A DNA stretch of 11,093 nucleotides from Candidatus Minthenecus merdequi (GTDB taxonomy: Bacteria; Bacteroidota; Bacteroidia; Bacteroidales; Paludibacteraceae), in the NCBI GenBank assembly GCA_018064385.1, contig JAGHVI010000040.1, positions 1 to 11,093 of the forward strand, in the 5' to 3' direction. Shown in pieces: positions 1 through 6,593 of this stretch (positions are counted from its first letter, which is position 1; every line of letters starts with the position of its first letter). A program made the translations under genes and the position numbers. The notes beneath the pieces are model-generated. The model saw only the letters and a list, made by a program, of their open reading frames with translations. It was not told the origin of the DNA and did no database searches.

Positions 1-830
1 TTGTTTTCGCTTTTATGTGACTTATATTCCAAACCTACAGCCTCAGCCGCATTCCTGATTATATCCATATCTTCAGTATAAAAGCCACTGACAAAAAGCG
101 AGCCACCATTGGCTAATGAGTTGACATAAAGGGGGATGTCTTGTGTGAGAATATTGCGATTTATATTTGCAAATATGCAATCAAATTCCATTCGCAGCGT
201 TTTTATTGCGCTTACATCTCCCAAAACCACTTGAATGTCAGACACATCATTGATTTTGGCATTGTCAATAGCGTTTTCCGTTGACCAGTGGTCAATATCT
301 ATTGCGGCAACTGGTGACGCATTGCGCTTGCGTGCCAAAATCGCAAGTACCGCAGTTCCACACCCCATATCCAGAAAAGTCTTGTTATCAAGCTTTTCTT
401 CCAAAATATAACTTAGCATCATCCTTGTCGTTTCATGATAACCGCTGCCAAATGCCTGAACAGGATTTAATTCTATTTGGTATTTGAACCTTCCGTTTTG
501 ATAGTCCTGTTTTCTGGAGGTAGGGTAGATGATCAACGTATCGTCAACCTCTATAGGCTCGAACGAGTTTTGTTCCCATACGGCATTCCAGTTTCGCTCT
601 TTGACAAACTCCTCCCTGTATGTTATCTCACAGTCATAGTTTTCGGCTGTGCCTTTGATGATGTCGTGAAGTGTGGTCTTGTCGTATAAATTTTCAGGAA
701 TATACGCATTAAAACCTAATGATGTATCCTCGAAACTTTCAAAACCGGCATCGCCAAGGTATGACATCAGTATGTCCTTGACGAAACCGACTTTGTCTGT
801 TACTCTTAGTGTAATCTTGTAATAATTCAT
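1..830 (-). CDS. prmA: Ribosomal protein L11 methyltransferase PrmA (3' end cut by window edge)
   Basis: SAM-dependent methyltransferase that methylates lysines and the N-terminus of ribosomal protein L11 in the cytoplasm. I translated it by hand from the ATG at 830-828; 276 codons are present and no stop is reached, so about ten C-terminal residues are probably missing. Visible motifs: a small N-terminal L11-recognition region (about 1-100) with NWNAVWEQNSF around 80-90; the linker signature FGSGYHETT at 127-135; SAM-binding motif I DMGCGT at 154-159; the acidic IDID at 177-180; and NINRNIL at 222-228, the catalytic-site signature. The usual FGTG is FGSG here, a conservative change. Its start codon overlaps the gltX stop by one base (TGATG), so translational coupling is likely and it should be the last or a late gene of the aspS-gltX-prmA unit. 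The identification is firm. Confidence 0.94.
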   Translation of the reverse strand, partial: MNYYKITLRVTDKVGFVKDILMSYLGDAGFESFEDTSLGFNAYIPENLYDKTTLHDIIKGTAENYDCEITYREEFVKERNWNAVWEQNSFEPIEVDDTLIIYPTSRKQDYQNGRFKYQIELNPVQAFGSGYHETTRMMLSYILEEKLDNKTFLDMGCGTAVLAILARKRNASPVAAIDIDHWSTENAIDNAKINDVSDIQVVLGDVSAIKTLRMEFDCIFANINRNILTQDIPLYVNSLANGGSLFVSGFYTEDMDIIRNAAEAVGLEYKSHKSEN

Positions 831-2344
831 CAATTCAACTGCGAAAGTGCATAATCCATTCTGCGGAGAGTCTCTTCGCGACCAAGGATAGACGTAAGTT
901 CAAACATCGCAGGCCCTTTGAGTTCTCCAACCAGCATAAGCCTAAACGGGTTCATCACATTGCCAAGACCATACTCTTTTTCTGCACACCATTTTTTGAT
1001 ATACGCTTCAAAGCCCACAAGGTCAGAGTAGTCTTGCCATTCAGCAGCTTTCTTGCGCAGTTCTGTCATCATACCGTGAGTCTCAGGTTTCCAACGCTTT
1101 GCAACGTCTTTTTCGTTAAATGTGGTTGGGGCAACCCAAAAGAATGAACAGAGAGGCCATAGTTCACGGATAAGGCTCACACGACTTTTCATATAGTGTA
1201 CAACTTGAATGGCTTTCTGAATATCTGCTTCAACACCAGCAGATTTTGCGTCATTTACCATCATCTCCGCCAACATTGTCTCGTCTGCTATCTGTATATA
1301 CTCTTTGTTGAACCATTTGCCTTTTTCGTAATCGAATTTAGCTCCTGCCTTCGAGCATTTTTTCAATTCGAATAGCCTAATGAGGTCGTCCATTGTCATA
1401 AGTTCTTGGTCGTTGCCAGGATTCCAACCTAAAAGGGCAAGGAAATTTATCACTGCCTCTGGGAGATAACCGCTTTCTCTGTAACCCGATGATTTGTCGC
1501 TTGTCTTAGGGTCGTGCCATTCAAGTGGAAATACAGGGAAACCAAGTCTGTCGCCGTCACGTTTTGAGAGTTTGCCATTGCCGTCAGGTTTTAGCAGGAG
1601 TGACAAGTGGGCGAACTGTGGCATTGTATCTTCCCATCCAAAGAATTGGTACAGAAGTACATGGAGTGGGGCAGAAGGCAACCATTCTTCTCCGCGGATA
1701 ACGTGCGTAATTTCCATCAAGTGGTCATCCACTATATTGGCAAGGTGGTACGTAGGCAGGTCGTCAGCGGATTTGTATAGAACCTTGTCATCAATTATTG
1801 AGCTGTTCACATGAACGTCCCCGCGGATGATGTCGTGAACGATAATCTCCTGATTTGGTTCTATTAATGCACGCACAACGTACTTCTCGCCATTATCAAT
1901 CATTTTCTTGACTTCGTCAGCGGGTAGTGTAAGCGAGTTGCGCATCTGCATTCTCGTTGAAGCGTCATACTGGAAATTCTTTATTTCATTGCGTTTAGCC
2001 TCAAGTTCAGCGGCTGTGTCAAATGCTATATAGGCGTGACCTGAGTCAAGAAGCTGCTTGACATATTTGCGGTAAATGTCCCTACGTTCTGACTGGCGGT
2101 ATGGACCATAGTTTCCACCATATGACACACCTTCGTCAAATTTGATGCCAAGCCATTCTAAAGACTCTTTTATATACTCTTCAGCACCAGGAACGAAGCG
2201 CGAAGAGTCTGTATCTTCTATTCTAAATACCAATTCGCCACCATTTTGACGAGCAAAGAGGTAGTTATAGAGGCATGTGCGAACTCCGCCTATATGAAGC
2301 GCACCTGTGGGTGATGGTGCGAAACGAACACGAAATTTTCCCAT
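830..2344 (-). CDS. gltX: Glutamyl-tRNA synthetase (GluRS)
   Basis: Class I aminoacyl-tRNA synthetase that charges tRNA-Glu with glutamate in the cytoplasm. The protein has 504 residues, normal for Bacteroidales GluRS. The N-terminal Rossmann domain opens with RFAPSPTGALHIGG, whose HIGG (17-20) is the GluRS form of the HIGH motif. RIEDTD follows at 41-46. The KMSKS-type loop is KLSKR at 258-262, in the context LLLKPDGNGKLSKRDG. Directly after it comes a segment with GFPVFPLEWHDPKT, and then LPEAVINFLALLGWNPG at 293-309, both of which I recall from Bacteroidetes orthologs. The C-terminal helical anticodon-binding region fills about 340-504. The ATG at 2344 is supported because translation from it starts three residues before the conserved RVRFAPSPTG. 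The aspS stop is 8 bp upstream and prmA overlaps its stop, so the three are very probably one operon. Confidence 0.97.
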   Translation of the reverse strand: MGKFRVRFAPSPTGALHIGGVRTCLYNYLFARQNGGELVFRIEDTDSSRFVPGAEEYIKESLEWLGIKFDEGVSYGGNYGPYRQSERRDIYRKYVKQLLDSGHAYIAFDTAAELEAKRNEIKNFQYDASTRMQMRNSLTLPADEVKKMIDNGEKYVVRALIEPNQEIIVHDIIRGDVHVNSSIIDDKVLYKSADDLPTYHLANIVDDHLMEITHVIRGEEWLPSAPLHVLLYQFFGWEDTMPQFAHLSLLLKPDGNGKLSKRDGDRLGFPVFPLEWHDPKTSDKSSGYRESGYLPEAVINFLALLGWNPGNDQELMTMDDLIRLFELKKCSKAGAKFDYEKGKWFNKEYIQIADETMLAEMMVNDAKSAGVEADIQKAIQVVHYMKSRVSLIRELWPLCSFFWVAPTTFNEKDVAKRWKPETHGMMTELRKKAAEWQDYSDLVGFEAYIKKWCAEKEYGLGNVMNPFRLMLVGELKGPAMFELTSILGREETLRRMDYALSQLN

Positions 2345-2352
2345 AGTTGTCG

Positions 2353-4110
2353 TTAATTTGTGTGTTGTTTTACCATAATCGCCAATTCGTCAAGCTGAGA
2401 CTGGTCAAGTACAGATGGTGCGTCAATCATTACGTCACGACCTGTATTGTTCTTAGGAAATGCAATACAATCGCGTATCGAGTCAAGTTCTGCAAACAGA
2501 GAGACATAACGGTCAAGTCCGTATGCTAAACCTCCGTGAGGTGGTGCACCGAATTTGAATGCGTTCATCAGGAAGCCAAATTGCTCTTCTGCTTTTTCAG
2601 GTGTGAATCCAAGCAGTTCAAACATTTTGTGCTGCAAGGCACTTTCGTGAATACGTATTGAGCCACCACCTACCTCTACACCATTGATAACCATATCGTA
2701 TGCATTTGCACGAACTGCTCCTGGATTTGTGTCAAGCAATGGAATATCTTCTGGTTTTGGCGATGTGAAAGGGTGGTGCATTGCATAGAATCTCTGGTCT
2801 TCTTCACTCCATTCAAAGAGTGGAAAGTCAACAACCCAAAGACATGAATAGACGTTTTTTGGACGAAGACCTAATTGATTGCCCATCTCAAGACGCAATT
2901 CGCAAAGTTGTTTGCGTGTCTTATTTGCATCATCGCCACTCATAATTAGTATAAGGTCGTTTGTCTCTGCATTCATTGCTTTGCGTAGGTTCTGTAGAAC
3001 CTCTTGCGTGTAAAATTTATCAACACTTGATTTGACATTGCCATCAGCATCTACTCTTGCATAGACAAGTCCCTTAGCTCCAATTTGTGAACGTTTTACA
3101 AAGTCAGTCAGTTGGTCAAGTTGTTTGCGAGTATATGAGGCTGCTCCTTTGGCGCAGATACCACCAATGTATTTTGCATCGTCAAATGCCGAAAAGCCGT
3201 AACCCTTCATTACGTCCATAAGTTCCACAAATCGCATGTCAAAACGTGTATCAGGCTTGTCAGAACCATAATATTTCATTGCGTCATGCCAAGTCATGCG
3301 AGGAAATTTCGGAATATCAATGCCTTTGATTTCTTTGAAAAGATGGCGAGTCATACCCTCGAACATATTGAGAATATCTTCTTGCTCAACAAATGACATT
3401 TCACAGTCTATTTGTGTAAACTCTGGCTGTCGGTCAGCGCGAAGATCTTCATCACGGAAGCATTTGACAATCTGGAAGTAACGATCAAAACCGCTAACCA
3501 TAAGTAACTGTTTGAATGTCTGAGGAGATTGTGGAAGGGCATAAAATTGTCCTTGATTCATTCGACTTGGCACAACAAAGTCGCGTGCACCTTCTGGTGT
3601 TGATTTAATCAGTACAGGAGTCTCAACCTCCAAAAATCCTTGTGCATTCAAATATCTACGCACCTCGAAGGTCATACGATGACGGAGTTCCAAGTTTTTA
3701 CGGACGCATTGACGACGAAGGTCAAGGTATCTATATTGCATACGTATGTCATCCCCGCCATCGGATTCGTCCTCTATTGTAAAAGGAGGTGTCGCTGAGG
3801 TATTTAGTATGTTTATATTGCTGACGATTATCTCAACGTCACCTGTTGGAATTTTCGCATTTTTAGCGCTACGTTCTGCTACTTTTCCTACTACTTGAAT
3901 AACAAATTCACGACCTATATGGTTGGCTTTTTCGCATAGTTCTGCATTGATTTCGTTGTTGAATACCAGTTGCGTTATTCCATACCTGTCTCGGAGGTCA
4001 ATGAATGTCATACCGCCCATTTTGCGTGTGCGTTGCACCCAACCAGCAAGCGTCACTTGCTGGTCAAGATTGGCGAGCCGAAGTTCGCCACATGTGTGTG
4101 TTCTGTACAT
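2353..4110 (-). CDS. aspS: Aspartyl-tRNA synthetase, bacterial type (AspRS)
   Basis: Class II aminoacyl-tRNA synthetase that attaches aspartate to tRNA-Asp in the cytoplasm. It is 585 residues long, the usual bacterial size. An N-terminal OB-fold anticodon-binding domain covers about 1-105 (GWVQRTRKMGG at 23-33). Catalytic landmarks: TPEGARDF at 171-178; the flipping-loop and motif 2 region FRDEDLRADRQPEF at 218-231; GGGSIRIH at 481-488; and motif 3 GLAYGLDR at 527-534. The bacterial GAD insertion lies at roughly 285-420. At the position where non-discriminating AspRS enzymes usually carry His, this protein has Met (31 or 32 by family alignment), which suggests an enzyme specific for tRNA-Asp; this is an inference from memory of the family. 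It is the first gene of the minus-strand unit and has its own TAnnTTTG promoter box about 40 bp upstream. No Shine-Dalgarno sequence is visible. Confidence 0.97.
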   Translation of the reverse strand: MYRTHTCGELRLANLDQQVTLAGWVQRTRKMGGMTFIDLRDRYGITQLVFNNEINAELCEKANHIGREFVIQVVGKVAERSAKNAKIPTGDVEIIVSNINILNTSATPPFTIEDESDGGDDIRMQYRYLDLRRQCVRKNLELRHRMTFEVRRYLNAQGFLEVETPVLIKSTPEGARDFVVPSRMNQGQFYALPQSPQTFKQLLMVSGFDRYFQIVKCFRDEDLRADRQPEFTQIDCEMSFVEQEDILNMFEGMTRHLFKEIKGIDIPKFPRMTWHDAMKYYGSDKPDTRFDMRFVELMDVMKGYGFSAFDDAKYIGGICAKGAASYTRKQLDQLTDFVKRSQIGAKGLVYARVDADGNVKSSVDKFYTQEVLQNLRKAMNAETNDLILIMSGDDANKTRKQLCELRLEMGNQLGLRPKNVYSCLWVVDFPLFEWSEEDQRFYAMHHPFTSPKPEDIPLLDTNPGAVRANAYDMVINGVEVGGGSIRIHESALQHKMFELLGFTPEKAEEQFGFLMNAFKFGAPPHGGLAYGLDRYVSLFAELDSIRDCIAFPKNNTGRDVMIDAPSVLDQSQLDELAIMVKQHTN

Positions 4111-4148
4111 AATATAATGTGTTGTTTTTGTTCTGTAGAATTAACTTG

Positions 4149-4156
4149 CAAAATTA
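4149..4156 (-). promoter_or_regulatory. Bacteroidetes -7 box for aspS
   Basis: On the minus strand this reads TAATTTTG, a full match to the Bacteroidetes -7 consensus TAnnTTTG. It sits about 39 bp upstream of the aspS ATG, giving a leader of roughly 30 nt. I see no good TTTG at the -33 position, so only half of the promoter is recognisable. Confidence 0.55.
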
Positions 4157-4190
4157 CAAAAAAAATACCACTTATAACCGATTTTTTTTG

Positions 4191-4198
4191 TACTTTTG
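4191..4198 (+). promoter_or_regulatory. Bacteroidetes -7 box for the Nif3-family gene
   Basis: TACTTTTG matches the TAnnTTTG -7 consensus. Transcription would start near 4204-4206, so the leader to the ATG at 4217 would be only about 12 nt. This decides the start codon: the upstream in-frame TTG at 4196 lies inside this box and would not be transcribed. No clear TTTG -33 element is present. Together with the box at 4149-4156 it forms a compact divergent promoter region. Confidence 0.55.
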
Positions 4199-4216
4199 CG
4201 AAAAATATTTTTTCAC

Positions 4217-4999
4217 ATGAAAATATCAGATATTATTGAGAAAATCGAGCAAATTGCGCCTCTAAATTTACAAGAAAGTTTTGATAATTCAGGTTTACAA
4301 GTTGGAGATACTGAGCAAGTTGCAACTGGAGTATTGCTAACACTCGATATAACAGAGGCTGTGATTGACGAAGCTATTGAACGTTGTTGCAACTTTGTAG
4401 TTTCTCACCATCCATTGCTTTTTCACGGAGTTAAACGCATTTCAAATGGTTCTTGGATTGAAAGAATCATCACAAAAGCAATCAAAAATGACATTGTTCT
4501 CTATTCAGTCCATACGAATTTGGATAAGTGCGAGTTTGGTGTCAACTATGAAATGGCACGGCTTATTGGCCTTAATAATGTCCGTATATTGTCCCCCGAA
4601 CATTCTGATGATAGGACAGGTCTTGGGTGTATTGGTCAACTGAGCAAACCTGAAGAATACAAAGAATGCCTTGAGAGAATCAAGCAGATTTTCGATGTTA
4701 GGGTAGTAAGACATTCTGCTTTTCTTGACAGAAAAATACGCATTATTGCACTTTGTAGTGGGTCAGGTTCCGAGTTTGTCAATGATGCTATTAGGCAAGG
4801 AGCAGACCTATTCATTACTGGTGATATTACATATCATAAATTTTTTAATGCTAACAATCAGATAGTTATCGCTGATATTGGACATTTTGAAAGTGAGCAC
4901 ATAATAAAAGAACTTTTTATGCGGTATTTGTCAAATATTTTTCCTAAATTTGCAATTTGGAAATCTGAGAATGACCGGAACGTTGTAAATTATCTATAA
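4217..4999 (+). CDS. Nif3-family dinuclear metal-centre protein (NIF3/YbgI/YqfO family)
   Basis: Member of the NIF3/YbgI/YqfO family, ring-shaped hexamers with a di-metal site; the physiological role of the family is unsettled, so I assign no reaction. From the ATG at 4217 the protein has 260 residues, the short form without the CutA-like middle insertion of longer members such as B. subtilis YqfO. The metal ligands expected for the family are all visible: H64 and H65 in SHHPLLFHG, D103 in HTNLD, and H223 and E227 in GHFESE. ADLFITGD (196-203) precedes the last pair. The N-terminus MKISDIIEKIEQIAP matches the family start, whereas a TTG seven codons upstream would add MRKIFFH inside the promoter. 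The zinc-ribbon gene follows after 59 bp, and the two are probably co-transcribed. Confidence 0.92.
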   Translation: MKISDIIEKIEQIAPLNLQESFDNSGLQVGDTEQVATGVLLTLDITEAVIDEAIERCCNFVVSHHPLLFHGVKRISNGSWIERIITKAIKNDIVLYSVHTNLDKCEFGVNYEMARLIGLNNVRILSPEHSDDRTGLGCIGQLSKPEEYKECLERIKQIFDVRVVRHSAFLDRKIRIIALCSGSGSEFVNDAIRQGADLFITGDITYHKFFNANNQIVIADIGHFESEHIIKELFMRYLSNIFPKFAIWKSENDRNVVNYL

Positions 5000-5007
5000 A
5001 CAACGTT
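4979..5007 (+). repeat. Inverted repeat spanning the Nif3-gene stop codon
   Basis: AACGTTGT (4979-4986) and ACAACGTT (5000-5007) are perfect reverse complements of 8 bp around a 13-nt loop that contains the TAA stop at 4997-4999. No run of T follows, so it is not a standard terminator. It could be a stabilising 3' hairpin, a weak attenuator ahead of the zinc-ribbon gene, or chance. Confidence 0.5.
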
Positions 5008-5058
5008 GAGTCAGTTTGTTGTGAATTATATTGTCTAACAAAATAATATCTATAATAT

Positions 5059-5826
5059 ATGGCTACAGCTCAAAAAAATGGTGTTGATACTAAGGATTTC
5101 ACAGTTGAAGAGCGTCTTCGTGCGCTTTATCGTCTGCAGGTTATCATGTCCAGTATTGACAAAATTCGCATCACACGAGGCGAATTGCCTTTGGAAGTTA
5201 AAGATCTTGAAGACGAAGTGGCAGGTCTTGAGACGCGTATTGAAAAATTCAAAGCTGAGATTAAGAATATATCTCAAGAAATTGCCAACAACAAGTTAAA
5301 AATTACCCAAGCTAAAGAGAAAATTGCGCAAAAAGAAGAAGCAAGTAATAATGTTGCCAACAGCAGAGAGTTCGAAGCTTTAAGCAAGGAAATCGAATTT
5401 CAAGGTCTTGAAATAGAACTTGCTGAAAAGATAATTAAAAAGTTCTCTGACGAAATGAATTCTAAAACAGAAGAGTGTAATAATGCTTCTTCAAGAGTTG
5501 CAGAACGAAAGATTGACCTTGAACACAAAATGAGTGAACTCAACGAAATCATCAACGAAACTCGTCAGGAAGAGGAGCAACTTATGCTTCAGGCTAAAGA
5601 GATTGAGCCAATGATTGACGAAAGGTTGCTTACTGCATTCAAGAGAATTCGTAAAAATGCCCGTAATGGTCTTGCTGTCGTTACTGTTGACCGTGACGCA
5701 TGTGGTGGTTGTTTCAACAAGATTCCACCTCAAAGACAACTTGACATAAAAATGAGAAAGAAGATTATAGTCTGCGAGTATTGTGGACGAATTCTTGTTG
5801 ATAATAATATTCTTGAAGAAGTATAG
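5059..5826 (+). CDS. Coiled-coil C4 zinc-ribbon protein (CdsZ / zf-RING_7 family)
   Basis: The protein has 255 residues: a long charged helical region (about 15-190) with heptad-like Lys/Glu/Leu/Ile spacing that should form an antiparallel coiled coil, then a C-terminal C4 zinc ribbon. The zinc ligands are C215 and C218 (CGGC) and C239 and C242 (CEYC). Between them lies FNKIPPQRQLDIKMRKKIIV, and before them LLTAFKRIRKNARNGLAVV (190-208), the strongest family signature. Relatives include chlamydial CdsZ and the mycobacterial protein encoded beside the Nif3 homolog; a nucleic-acid or translation-related role is suspected for some, but I do not claim one here. The ATG at 5059 is the first good start and gives the usual short N-terminus before FTVEERLRALYRLQ. 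It lies 59 bp downstream of the Nif3-family gene and ends 57 bp before a strong terminator. Confidence 0.9.
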   Translation: MATAQKNGVDTKDFTVEERLRALYRLQVIMSSIDKIRITRGELPLEVKDLEDEVAGLETRIEKFKAEIKNISQEIANNKLKITQAKEKIAQKEEASNNVANSREFEALSKEIEFQGLEIELAEKIIKKFSDEMNSKTEECNNASSRVAERKIDLEHKMSELNEIINETRQEEEQLMLQAKEIEPMIDERLLTAFKRIRKNARNGLAVVTVDRDACGGCFNKIPPQRQLDIKMRKKIIVCEYCGRILVDNNILEEV

Positions 5827-5882
5827 CAAACTACAAAGGACTGATTATTATATTTTTCTACTTTTGTCATTTTTTATATTAT

Positions 5883-5913
5883 TACCCAGTCGATTTTCGG
5901 CTGGGTATTTTTT
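5883..5913 (+). terminator. Rho-independent terminator after the Nif3 / zinc-ribbon unit
   Basis: TACCCAGTCG (5883-5892) pairs with CGGCTGGGTA (5898-5907) to form a 10-bp stem with one T-G wobble and a 5-nt ATTTT loop, followed directly by six T (5908-5913). It begins 57 bp after the zinc-ribbon stop codon and closes that transcription unit. Confidence 0.93.
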
Positions 5914-5983
5914 GCAGCGTAATTGACAATGTCGTCAATAAATGTGAGAGATATTCCATAGGTTTTATTGACTGTTGTGATTT

Positions 5984-5997
5984 TTTACAATTGTAAA
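5984..5997. repeat. 14-bp perfect palindrome
   Basis: TTTACAATTGTAAA is its own reverse complement. It lies 70 bp beyond the terminator in the non-coding stretch. A perfect palindrome of this length could be a binding site for a dimeric regulator, but in such AT-rich DNA chance is a fair alternative. Confidence 0.5.
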
Positions 5998-6374
5998 TTT
6001 GTAGATTTATTCTGATATACTCAAGGTATTGTTAATACTTTTTCATTGTAAATTTACTTTTGCTTTAGCTTTTAGAGGGCGTTCTTTCTGTCTTTTTGGG
6101 GTTCGGTGTCTTTTATTTGTCGAGTATGCGTTTTTACATATAGTTTTCTATAATACGCAAAGTATTAGAATTAAGATTTTTATGTATTATACTTATAGTT
6201 GTAATATAGATAAATAATAAGGCTTTTGTTGTAACGATCTAAATATGAGTAGAAATATATCGTTTGTTTTGAAGTTAAAGTGCTGATATTACAGTAATTG
6301 TTATGCTTTGTGTAAATATTTTGTTTAAGGTTGTAAGTTTTTGTGTTTCAGTTGATATTTTGTCTGTCTATGAT

Positions 6375-6422
6375 TTTGCTTTTAGTTTGAATGTAGAGTG
6401 AATTTGCTTTTAGTTTTGAATG
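6375..6422 (+). repeat. Direct repeat of about 19-20 bp, period 28
   Basis: TTTGCTTTTAGTTTGAATG (6375-6393) recurs as TTTGCTTTTAGTTTTGAATG (6403-6422), differing by one inserted T, with a 9-bp spacer. The two copies start 28 bp apart. They lie about 170-220 bp upstream of the regulator gene. No further copy is obvious in the window. Confidence 0.75.
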
Positions 6423-6534
6423 CGTGTTTATACATTTGTAATAATGTATTTTAACTTACATATGTATAATATACATTTGCAATATAATAGGCGATTTTTT
6501 ATTTTTGTATTGTTGAAAATTATTTGTTTTTACA

Positions 6535-6566
6535 TTTGATATTTTCGGAAACATTTTGTAACTTTG
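6535..6566 (+). promoter_or_regulatory. Bacteroidetes promoter of the XRE-type regulator gene
   Basis: TTTG (6535-6538) and TAACTTTG (6559-6566) are separated by exactly 20 bp, a full match to the Bacteroidetes consensus of TTTG at -33 and TAnnTTTG at -7. Transcription should start near 6572-6574, giving a leader of about 20 nt before the ATG at 6594. The -33 element is itself part of a third TACATTTG copy (6531-6538). Confidence 0.82.
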
Positions 6567-6593
6567 CACGCGAAAAATAATTAATTTACAAAT

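Larger units (their letters stand above)
5914..6534. other. Long AT-rich stretch with no convincing gene
   Basis: This stretch between the terminator and the regulator promoter holds no open frame I would call a gene. What it does hold: a 14-bp perfect palindrome TTTACAATTGTAAA (5984-5997); a 10-bp palindrome GTAAATTTAC (6048-6057) overlapping a TAnnTTTG box TACTTTTG (6055-6062); a G/T-rich patch at about 6063-6135 whose plus frame is open from a TTG at 6029 to 6217; a direct repeat at 6375-6422; a palindrome TACATATGTA (6457-6466); and TACATTTG at 6431-6438 and 6472-6479. It may be a large regulatory region for the downstream regulator, an unrecognised RNA, or decayed sequence. Confidence 0.7.

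Noticed and set aside
281..689. Plus-strand open frames of 68 and 70 codons
   Set aside because: They lie opposite prmA, whose minus-strand frame is continuous and full of methyltransferase motifs.
1494..1814. Plus-strand open frame of 106 codons
   Set aside because: It is the complement of conserved gltX sequence including the KLSKR region, and its product is Ser-rich without family features.
4196..4216. TTG start adding seven residues to the Nif3-family protein
   Set aside because: The codon lies inside the TAnnTTTG promoter box, upstream of the expected transcription start, and the family N-terminus begins at the ATG at 4217.
5015..5058. Separate promoter for the zinc-ribbon gene
   Set aside because: A TTTG is present at 5015-5018, but no TAnnTTTG follows at 19-21 bp; co-transcription with the Nif3-family gene is simpler.
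5491..5829. Minus-strand open frame of 112 codons
   Set aside because: It is antisense to the well-conserved end of the zinc-ribbon gene, whose Cys motifs explain the sequence.
6029..6217. 62-codon plus-strand frame as a protein gene
   Set aside because: It starts at a TTG with no ATG near its beginning and has no recognisable domain or confident promoter. It is kept only as a finding about composition.
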